DNA of 64,000 nt, taken from assembly GCF_014194695.1 (NCBI RefSeq), contig NZ_JACIAH010000001.1, positions 496,001 to 560,000 on the forward strand, written 5' to 3'. Each line of letters begins with the position of its first letter. Position 1 is the first letter of the stretch. Below, one piece after another: positions 54,105 through 61,342 of the stretch. The notes under the pieces were generated by a model. It had not been told where the DNA came from. It saw only the letters and a list, made by a program, of their open reading frames with translations, and did not search any database. The position numbers and the translations under genes are program-made. This DNA is from Rhizobium sp. BK399. Lineage in GTDB: Bacteria > Pseudomonadota > Alphaproteobacteria > Rhizobiales > Rhizobiaceae.

Positions 54105-54764
54105 TCAGTAGCGCGAGACGTAGCCAATCAGCATCGGCTTCTCGTGCGTCGGTGCGAGAGCCAGATTGATCTGGCCTTTCATCGAGGCCGCTCCGACGGC
54201 AATCGTGAAGCCGGTGTTCAGTGTCCTGCCTCTGTTGCGATAAAGCGTGGCGATCGCCTCGTCGATCTGTGTATCGATCGAGAACCGCAAGGTCTTCGTC
54301 AACTGCGCCGCATCGCCAAGCGGCAGGCGCTGGCGGAGCATGGTCAGGAAGGGATCGTTGAAGAGCTGGATCTTCTTTTCCTGGGTCAGCAGGATTGTCG
54401 GCGACGGCGACGCCTGAATGATGGCGTTGACGTTAGCCATCGATGAGGCGTCCTCGACTGTATCCAGCCGACGCAGCGCCCATTTGAAGCTGAGCACACG
54501 CAGCAGCGACGCAAGGTTTCCGGACTCCGGCATCTGCGAGGCGGTGTAGTGCACGAGGTCGGCAGTGCTCATCTTGCCCGCCGACGACATGCGGCCGAGG
54601 CCATCCCAGTAGATCCCCTCGAGACGGATGCCGCGACGCTCGCCGCCCCGACCGACGACCGCCCGGAAGCGCGGCTCGATCTCGTCGGCGGCGATGGCAG
54701 GCAATGGCTCTTCAATCGGCTCGAGTTTGGAGAGGGCATTGCTGCTTGGCTTGACGATCAACAT
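54105..54764 (-). CDS. Ribbon-helix-helix/PAS-like protein of the secretion operon
   Basis: A 219-residue protein with no signal or membrane segment. Residues about 40-100 (RRGIRLEGIYWDGLGRM, then LASLLRVLSFKWALRRL) resemble the RHH_4 ribbon-helix-helix DNA-binding domain. Residues about 110-215 (NAIIQASPSPTILLTQEKKIQLFNDPF to MLIGYVSRY) look like a PAS sensor domain. The start directly follows the HlyD-type stop (TAGATG), so it is translated with the secretion genes. This combination suggests a DNA-binding sensor that reports on, or controls, secretion of the adhesin. The RHH match is by pattern and should be checked. Confidence 0.65.
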   Translation of the reverse strand: MLIVKPSSNALSKLEPIEEPLPAIAADEIEPRFRAVVGRGGERRGIRLEGIYWDGLGRMSSAGKMSTADLVHYTASQMPESGNLASLLRVLSFKWALRRLDTVEDASSMANVNAIIQASPSPTILLTQEKKIQLFNDPFLTMLRQRLPLGDAAQLTKTLRFSIDTQIDEAIATLYRNRGRTLNTGFTIAVGAASMKGQINLALAPTHEKPMLIGYVSRY

Positions 54765-56063
54765 CTATCGCTCCGTCAGCGCTTCGCTGCGCGCCTTGTT
54801 GATCGGTTTCATCAGGTAGCTCAGCACCGTCTTGTTGCCGGTCATGATCTCGACCGATGCGACCATGCCGGGGATGATCGGGTAGGACTTGCCGTTGCGC
54901 TCCAGGGCGGACTTGTCGGTCTTGACCTGCACCAGATAGTAGGTCTCGCCCTTTTCCTTCTCCACAAGACTATCGGCAGAGATGTTCTCGACGATGCCCT
55001 CGAGGCCGCCGAAGATCGAGAAGTCATAGGCGGTGATCTTGACGACGGCCGGCTGGCCGCGGCGCACGAAGGCGACATCGCGCGGCGAAATCTTCGCTTC
55101 AACGAGCAGCGTATCAGCGGTCGGCACGATGCCAGCGATGACGCGGCCCGGATCGACGTAGGCGCCGATGGTATTGACCTCGAGCGTGTTGACAATGCCG
55201 TCGACCGGCGAGCGGATATCGGTGCGCTTGACGCGGTCGGACGCGCCGCGGATCGTCTCGTCGACGACGGAGAGTTCGGCCAGCGCCTGCGCCTTGTCCG
55301 TCAGCGCCTGCTGGCGCAGTTCGAGGGCAAGATCGCCGAGCTGCAGCTTGGCTTCCTGCACCGCGGCCTGCAGGCGGTCTATGCTTTCCTGGTAGACCTT
55401 GAGCTGGCCTTGCTGATCGGTGAGATCGCGCTCGGTCTTCAGCACTTCCGTCTGGGCGACCAGCTTTTTCTGGGCCAACGGATGAATGAGGTCGTATTGG
55501 CGCTGCGCTCCTTCGATATTCTGCTCCAGCCGATCGATATTGGCGTGCGCTTCGCTCAGTTCGTTCTCGCGCTGGCGGACGCGTTCCTGCAACACCCCGA
55601 GCTTGTTCTGGTAACTCGCGCGATCAGCGGCGAAGAGCTTCTCCTCGTTGCTGCAGACGTCCTTGGCGACCGACATGATTTCTTCGGGGCAGACGAACGC
55701 GGCGTCGTATTGGCCGGCCTCCTCGAGCTTCAGCCGTGCAACCTTGGCACCCAGAGCCCGCGCCTTGGCAACGGACTCGCCAAGCGTGGATGTCGTTGTG
55801 GTGTTGTCGAGTTGAACGAGCAGCTGGCCTTTGCGAACCACCTGACCGAGGACGACGGCGATCTGCTGGACGACGCCGGGCTCCGAGGACTGGATGATCT
55901 GGGTCTTGGACACCGGAATGACCTTGCCCTCACCGCGGGCGATCTCGTTGATGTCAGCGATTGCCGCCCAAGCGATGAAGCTCGCAATGACGAGAGCCAC
56001 CAATGCCAGCATGCCGCGGGCGAGAAGCGGAGGATTGTCGTGGCGATTGCTTGCGAGGCTCAT
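54765..56063 (-). CDS. HlyD-family type I secretion adaptor
   Basis: A 432-residue membrane fusion protein. A single N-terminal membrane helix (about residues 15-35, LALVALVIASFIAWAA) anchors it. The long coiled-coil hairpin (about 140-260) and lipoyl/beta-barrel parts (VDGIVNTLEVNTIGAYVDPG, YLVQVKTDKSALERNGKSYPIIPGM) follow. It bridges the ABC transporter and TolC across the periplasm. The start overlaps the ABC gene by ATGA (56060-56063). Confidence 0.93.
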   Translation of the reverse strand: MSLASNRHDNPPLLARGMLALVALVIASFIAWAAIADINEIARGEGKVIPVSKTQIIQSSEPGVVQQIAVVLGQVVRKGQLLVQLDNTTTTSTLGESVAKARALGAKVARLKLEEAGQYDAAFVCPEEIMSVAKDVCSNEEKLFAADRASYQNKLGVLQERVRQRENELSEAHANIDRLEQNIEGAQRQYDLIHPLAQKKLVAQTEVLKTERDLTDQQGQLKVYQESIDRLQAAVQEAKLQLGDLALELRQQALTDKAQALAELSVVDETIRGASDRVKRTDIRSPVDGIVNTLEVNTIGAYVDPGRVIAGIVPTADTLLVEAKISPRDVAFVRRGQPAVVKITAYDFSIFGGLEGIVENISADSLVEKEKGETYYLVQVKTDKSALERNGKSYPIIPGMVASVEIMTGNKTVLSYLMKPINKARSEALTER

Positions 56064-58222
56064 GGCTGCGCCCCCGCTGGCTTACGCTGCATGGCTTCGA
56101 TGACCGTATTCTTCGGCCCGTCGGCGATTATCCGGCCCTTGTCGACGACGATCAGGCGATCGACAAGCTCAAGCATGCTGTAGCGATGGGTGGCAATCAG
56201 AAGTGTGGTGTCGCGGCTGATCGCCTGCGACAGGCGCGCAATCAGGTTGCGCTCGGTGGCCAGATCCATGGCGCCGGACGGCTCGTCGAGAAACACGATC
56301 TTCGGTTTCGTGAGCAGCAGACGAGCGATCGTCAGCGCCTGCTTCTGGCCGCTCGACAGGTTCGTGCCGCGTTCGCCGACCGGCATATCGAAGCCGCGGG
56401 GATGGTTGCCGACAAACTCGTCGACGCCGGTCATGCGAGCGACCTCGAGGAGTTCCTCGTCGGTTGCGTCGGCACGCCCGATAAGGAGGTTTTCCTTCAC
56501 CGTTCCAGAAAAGAGATCGGAAGACTGGCCAGCCACGGCGACCGCCGAGCGAACCTCGGCCATGTGATACTGACGGATGTCGACGCCGTCGATCAGCACG
56601 CGACCGCCCGAAGGGCAAAACAGCCCGTCGAGCAAGCGACCGAGAGTGGTCTTGCCCGAGCCGATGCGGCCGATGATGCCGATCCGCTCGCCGGGCTTCA
56701 CGGTAAAGGACAGCTTGTTGATGACCGGATAGTCCGAGCCCGGATACTGGAACGACACGTCCTGGAAACTGAAGGCGCCGCGGGGGATCTCCCGGTTGAC
56801 GAAGCCGACAGTCGACGGGCGGTCGTCGGGCTGCTCCATGATCTTGTCGAGGATGCGCAGTGACATCGTAGCCTGGCGGAAGCGCGCCAGCGTCATGGCG
56901 ATCTGGCCGAGCGGCGCGCCGGCGCGGCTCGCCAGCATGACCGTCGCGACGATCGCGCCCATGGCAATCCGCCCCTCCGAAAACTCGTAGGTGCCGGCAA
57001 TCACGATCAGGACGCTCACCATCTGCTGGATGAACATCGTCAGGTTGATCGCATTCGTCGAGATATGCTTGATATCCTCGCTGGTGCGGCTCGAATACTT
57101 GGTGAGCTCCTGCCAACGGCGTAGCATCGTCGCTTCGGCGCGCAGGCTCTTCAGCGTCTCGATCGTCGAAATCGTCTCCACCAACAGCGACTGGCGGCGC
57201 GATGCCTCGTTGGCGGCGGTCGCCATGCGCTTGCCAATCGCTGCTTGCGCATAGAGGCCGATGACAACCGACAAGACGAACGCCACGGCCGGGATAACCA
57301 CAAGCCAGCCGGCGATCAGATAAATGACGCCGAGAAAGATGAAGACGAACAGGCTGTCGATCAGCACGCCGATGGTATTCGACGTGAAGAACTCGCGGAC
57401 GAACTCATATTGCGTCACGCGGTTGGCATATTCGCCCGTCGACATCGGCCGCGAAGCGAGCGTCGAATTGAGCACCTTGTCGAAGAGCAGCTGCGAGAGG
57501 CGCAGGTCCGCCTTGCGTCCCGCATAATCGATCAACGAGGAGCGTGCGGTTTTCAGCAGGAAGTCAAAGATATAGGCGAGCGAGATGCCAGCGGCCAACA
57601 CCCAAAGCGTCGGGATCGCCTTGTTCGGCAGCACCCGATCGTAGACGTTCATGGTAAAGAGCGGCGATCCGAGCGCGATCAGGTTGATGAACAGCGCCGC
57701 GACCATGACGCGGACATAGGTGCGCCAGTACGGCGCAAGCGTCGTCGCCAGCCAATGCCGCTTCTCGATCTCGACGGCATTGCCGACGAGCGCCTCTTCC
57801 GAGGCGTTCTGATAGTAGAGCGTAAAGGCAAAGGCCAGTTGCGGCTTCAGCGCCAGAAATTCTTCCCGCGTCAGGCGGATCGCGTTGCCGGCAATCGGAA
57901 CGATATCCGTGACATAGGAGCCGTCCTCGGCGATCTCAAGCAGCGGCAGCACGCTGCCATCCGCAAAGGCGACGATCGCCGGGCAATCGAAATTGCCCTG
58001 GCGGCATTCACGCTCCTGATGCTTGATCACCTGCAAGCCGATGCGCTCGGCCATGCGCTCGACATCATCCAGCTCAAGCGACTCGGTCACCTCATCCGGA
58101 AGACCGGAGAAGAGGACCGTGTCGGAGCTTGGTCGGCCATAGAACGCAGCCACGGACTTGAATGCGGCTTTGAATGTCTGCAGCGGTGTGCTGCTGGAGG
58201 TCTCGAGCGCTACGTTCAGCAT
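56060..58222 (-). CDS. Type I secretion ABC exporter (LapB-like)
   Basis: The 720-residue protein has an N-terminal C39-like domain (about residues 20-135) in which the family cysteine is not seen, so it is a non-cleaving, adhesin-type exporter. A six-helix membrane domain (about 165-440) and an ATPase domain follow, with Walker A GRIGSGKTT (about 514-522), signature LSSGQKQ and Walker B KIVFLDEPSG. It drives export of the large RTX adhesin. The gene overlaps the HlyD gene and follows the tolC-like gene by 19 bp. Confidence 0.93.
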   Translation of the reverse strand: MLNVALETSSSTPLQTFKAAFKSVAAFYGRPSSDTVLFSGLPDEVTESLELDDVERMAERIGLQVIKHQERECRQGNFDCPAIVAFADGSVLPLLEIAEDGSYVTDIVPIAGNAIRLTREEFLALKPQLAFAFTLYYQNASEEALVGNAVEIEKRHWLATTLAPYWRTYVRVMVAALFINLIALGSPLFTMNVYDRVLPNKAIPTLWVLAAGISLAYIFDFLLKTARSSLIDYAGRKADLRLSQLLFDKVLNSTLASRPMSTGEYANRVTQYEFVREFFTSNTIGVLIDSLFVFIFLGVIYLIAGWLVVIPAVAFVLSVVIGLYAQAAIGKRMATAANEASRRQSLLVETISTIETLKSLRAEATMLRRWQELTKYSSRTSEDIKHISTNAINLTMFIQQMVSVLIVIAGTYEFSEGRIAMGAIVATVMLASRAGAPLGQIAMTLARFRQATMSLRILDKIMEQPDDRPSTVGFVNREIPRGAFSFQDVSFQYPGSDYPVINKLSFTVKPGERIGIIGRIGSGKTTLGRLLDGLFCPSGGRVLIDGVDIRQYHMAEVRSAVAVAGQSSDLFSGTVKENLLIGRADATDEELLEVARMTGVDEFVGNHPRGFDMPVGERGTNLSSGQKQALTIARLLLTKPKIVFLDEPSGAMDLATERNLIARLSQAISRDTTLLIATHRYSMLELVDRLIVVDKGRIIADGPKNTVIEAMQRKPAGAQP

Positions 58223-58241
58223 TGTTCCATGGCCATGTCGA

Positions 58242-59684
58242 CTACTGCTGTCGAATTGGCGCTAGGAGGTCCAGGGGCATGCCGGCTTTCTGATGAGAAT
58301 CAAGCTCGACGTATCCGGGATTCGCGACGCCCGCGGGGACAACAAACTCTTCCCGCGCATAAGGTTTGGACTGCTCGACCGGCTTCAGCTTCATCGTCTG
58401 AAGCAGATTGCCCGAGGCCGCCAGGATCTTGTACTCGGCAAACTGCGACGCGACGCGCGCGGTATCGGCGAGAACCTGTGTGTTGAAGCGGGTGTTCTGC
58501 GCATCGAGCACGTCGAGCAGCGAACGCTGGCCGACCTTGAACTGCTCGCGATAGGAACCGACAAGCTGGTTGTTGATCGAGGCCTGCTTGTTGAGGATAC
58601 CGGAGAGCTCGCCACGGCTGACGCGCTCATTCCAGGCAGAGCGGACCGACTCTTCGACTTCGCGCTGCACCTGGGCGAGATTGTAACGCTGCTCGCCGGC
58701 ACGGCGAATCTGCTCCTGCTCGCGAGCAACATCGATGCCGCCGCGATAAAGGTTCCAACGGGCAACGACGCGAACCTGATAGTCGTTGGTGTTGCCTTCG
58801 TCGCCGTCGATATCGTTGCCGACGCGGGCAGTGCCTTCGAGGTTGACCTTCGGCATGTAGTTGGCGCGCGCGCCGCGAACGCCGGCATCGGCCGCATCGA
58901 CATCAGCATTGGCCGAATAGATGCGCGGACTGTTCTTGGCGGCGACGAACACCGCATCGTTCAGTGTCTTCGGAACGTACTTGGCGACCGATGGCGGCGT
59001 CTGCGTATTGGTGATCGGCTCGCCGACGACCTGGAGGAAGCGGATCTTCGTCTGCTCCAGCTCTTCCAGCGCTTCGCGCAGGCGCGCCTTGGCGGCCTGC
59101 AGACGCTCGCTGCCCTGGAGGCGGTCGGCATCCGTCAGGGCGCCGCCCTTGATGCTCTCGTCGATATCGCCGACCATCTGCGAGTGGAAGGCAACGTTCT
59201 GCTTTGCAGCTGCAACGATCTGGTTCTGGAGCACGTATTCCAGGTAGTCCTGCGTCACTTCGAGGGCGAGCGACTCAGAGCGTTCGAGGACCCGAAAGGA
59301 AGCGCCATCGACGCGCGAGGCCTGCTGCTGCACCTGAGCGCGACGGCTGCCACCATCGTATAGTGTCTGCGAGATCGTCAGACCAACATCGCCCGGAGAC
59401 AGATAGTCACTATCATCTCGCAGCGACCCGGAGCTGGCGTTCGACAAGCGACGTCGCCCGATCCCGCTCTCCAGATCTACGGAAGGCAAGTATAGACCAC
59501 GCGCCTGGCGCAGTTCAAACTCGACAGCTTCACGATCCTTCGCAGCCTGCAAGATCTGCGGGTTCGTTTTCATCGTCTTTTCGATGGCCTGCTGCAGAGA
59601 CATTGCATTGGCATCAGCATAAAACGAAAAACTTAAAGCAACCGTCGCAGACAATGCTGCAAAAATTCTTTTGGCCTTAAACAA
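58242..59684 (-). CDS. TolC-family outer-membrane channel (LapE-like)
   Basis: A 480-residue outer-membrane efflux protein with a signal peptide (KRIFAALSATVALSFSFYADANA) and the typical duplicated coiled-coil helices (QAIEKTMKTNPQILQAAKDREAVEFELRQARG, then DVLDAQNTRFNTQVLADTARVASQFAEYKILAASGNLL). It forms the channel of the type I system. It is the first gene of the four-gene operon. Its promoter region lies in 59685-59910, shared with the divergent GGDEF-like gene. Confidence 0.93.
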   Translation of the reverse strand: MFKAKRIFAALSATVALSFSFYADANAMSLQQAIEKTMKTNPQILQAAKDREAVEFELRQARGLYLPSVDLESGIGRRRLSNASSGSLRDDSDYLSPGDVGLTISQTLYDGGSRRAQVQQQASRVDGASFRVLERSESLALEVTQDYLEYVLQNQIVAAAKQNVAFHSQMVGDIDESIKGGALTDADRLQGSERLQAAKARLREALEELEQTKIRFLQVVGEPITNTQTPPSVAKYVPKTLNDAVFVAAKNSPRIYSANADVDAADAGVRGARANYMPKVNLEGTARVGNDIDGDEGNTNDYQVRVVARWNLYRGGIDVAREQEQIRRAGEQRYNLAQVQREVEESVRSAWNERVSRGELSGILNKQASINNQLVGSYREQFKVGQRSLLDVLDAQNTRFNTQVLADTARVASQFAEYKILAASGNLLQTMKLKPVEQSKPYAREEFVVPAGVANPGYVELDSHQKAGMPLDLLAPIRQQ

Positions 59685-59910
59685 GATCGATGCCCCTCAA
59701 CATCAAAGATTCACACGGCGTACCCGTATACCAAAGACTGTTCTTCGGCAAATAAGTAACACCAATCTTTCCACATTCCAATTACGACCGCGAGCATTCG
59801 TCCCAAAACAGTTAATCGCGGTGGACAACTGCCTAAAGCAAGAATTTTACAGGATTTTTTAACGGGGGTTTTGCCCGGACCTGTTTATCTGGTACTACTT
59901 TCAAACGGAC

Positions 59911-60681
59911 ATGACCGCGATGAATCTAGGCCAGCGTTACTCTTCAGCCACAATCGTTTCAGCTCTTCGGATCGCCACCCTCGGCGCTGTCTGCTTCGCG
60001 GCCGGATCCGTCGGCGTTTTACTTATCTTAAACCTTCTCGTGCCGGATCGACCAATTTTGGTGGGATTTGTCGGCGCAAGCGTAATTTCGCTTTTTGTTG
60101 CATTTCCGCTGCTCTTGATCTTGCAGTTCAAGGTCGCCGAACTCAAAAAACTACAGGAAACCGTTAACTATACTGCGCGCCACGACGCCGTAACGAAGAC
60201 GCTGAACGGAACGGCCTTTGCCGCGGCCGTCGAACACTACATCGACCGACGCAAGCGAATCGCCACCGACGCCGGCGGCGTGATGATCGCCGTGGTCGTC
60301 GATACGCTGGACGAGATCAGCCGGCGCTACGGCCCGCAATGGGCCGATACGGTCATGCAGTCGCTGGCCGCCATCATCCAGTCCTCGGTCAGAAAGGGCG
60401 ACCTTGTGGCCCGTCTTGCCACCAACGAACTCGGGGTGTTCCTGCCGGGCGCTACCGTCGAGAACGCCCAGGATGTCGGCACCCGTATCCGCCGGCGGGT
60501 GGCGGAAGCGTCCTTCTCTGACGAAGGCACCCCAATGAGCATCGGCATCCGTCTCGGCGGCGCGGTCTTCGAGGGGCCGACGGATTTCAACCACATCCGC
60601 CAGCTCGCCGACGAAATGGCCATGCAGCGCGGCGGCGACAGCGACGAGGCGATTCCGATGTCACGACTGCCGGCCGCTTGA
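59911..60681 (+). CDS. Membrane protein with degenerate GGDEF domain
   Basis: A 256-residue protein. Two N-terminal hydrophobic helices (about residues 18-42 and 48-72) are separated by only a short loop (VPDRPIL). A GGDEF-like domain follows (about 90-235). The active loop that should be GGDEF reads ATNEL (residues 170-174), so diguanylate cyclase activity is unlikely. Asp130 in the first metal motif remains. No EAL or HAMP domain is present. It is divergent from the tolC gene and next to the adhesin gene, so it may sense or transmit a nucleotide signal to this locus; that role is inferred. Confidence 0.8.
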   Translation: MTAMNLGQRYSSATIVSALRIATLGAVCFAAGSVGVLLILNLLVPDRPILVGFVGASVISLFVAFPLLLILQFKVAELKKLQETVNYTARHDAVTKTLNGTAFAAAVEHYIDRRKRIATDAGGVMIAVVVDTLDEISRRYGPQWADTVMQSLAAIIQSSVRKGDLVARLATNELGVFLPGATVENAQDVGTRIRRRVAEASFSDEGTPMSIGIRLGGAVFEGPTDFNHIRQLADEMAMQRGGDSDEAIPMSRLPAA

Positions 60682-60701
60682 GCTGATCGGTCCACGGCCA
60701 A

Positions 60702-60734
60702 CAGTCCGGGGCGCCGACAGGGCGCGCCGGACTG
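60702..60734 (+). terminator. GC-rich hairpin after the GGDEF-like gene
   Basis: CAGTCCGGGGCGCC, loop GACAG, GGCGCGCCGGACTG: a 14-bp stem with one mismatch, 20 bases after the stop. No T run follows. Confidence 0.55.
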
Positions 60735-61296
60735 CTGACAGAGCCGTCAGCTCGATTGATTTCCGGAGTTAGTCATTGCCGTCATACCGGCCTGGTGCCG
60801 GTGTCCAGCGTGACCAAGCCCTTGATCGCGAAGGGCTCTTTAGCCGCGCAGACGCACGACAGCTGGAATCCGGCTTAAGGCCGGAATGACAGAGAAGCAA
60901 GGGTGTCAAACAACAAGAGGCTGTCAGCAGCGTGGGGTGCCGAAAGGACGCCTTTTTGTTGCCGGCTTCGGAATCAACGAATGCCGGCTGTCGCCCATAA
61001 GCTACCGTTCAAGACACCGGTTCTCGACCACATCCGCCGGCCCATCGCAGTTTCTCTAGGTAGAGTAATGCCCGCGACGGCAGACCGCCGTGGCAACGAA
61101 CCCACCGACTTCAGGCACACGCGCACATCGAGGATGAGTAGCCAAGCAGCCTAGCGAGCGATTCCGGTGTCGCGGTCGCGGATATCAACTCATGACGGCA
61201 GCCACTCGAGGGAAGAGCCGAAGCGACTTTCTCTGCTTCAAGAGCTGAGAAGGCGTACTCGGCCGTGGACCGCTGACGGATAAGCCCAGAATGCAG
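60735..61296. other. Intergenic stretch between convergent genes
   Basis: About 560 bases. It holds a 110-base palindromic element at 60781-60890. Frames here (for example on the plus strand from 60903) are arginine-rich and lack a ribosome site, so no gene is called. Confidence 0.45.
60781..60890. repeat. RIME-like palindromic element
   Basis: The outer arms (GTCATACCGGCCTGGTGCCGG at 60781 and GCTGGAATCCGGCTTAAGG ending at 60890) form an imperfect inverted repeat of about 29 bases: GTCAT-CCGGCC ... GCCGG-TCCAGC. A second inner hairpin (AAGCCCTT and AAGGGCTC) lies between. Length and mosaic palindromic structure resemble RIME elements of Rhizobium, which are about 100 bases; the family assignment is not certain. 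Confidence 0.55.
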
Positions 61297-61320
61297 AAAA
61301 GGCGCCAAGCGGCGCCTTTT
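61297..61320 (-). terminator. Terminator of the adhesin gene
   Basis: AAAAGGCGCC, loop AAGC, GGCGCCTTTT: a perfect 10-bp stem with T tail on the minus strand, 23 bases after the adhesin stop codon. Confidence 0.9.
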
Positions 61321-61342
61321 CCCTCGCTGGTTCATACAAGCA

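Noticed and set aside
54549..56183. Long plus-strand open frame opposite the HlyD gene
   Set aside because: Antisense frame of a high-GC coding gene; no start signal, and the minus-strand genes are coupled and complete.
56060..58222. C39 peptidase activity in the ABC exporter
   Set aside because: The N-terminal domain has the fold pattern but no catalytic cysteine motif, as in adhesin/toxin exporters.
60903..61154. Possible small plus-strand gene before the adhesin
   Set aside because: Arginine-rich composition, lies in a region with palindromic repeats, no ribosome site.
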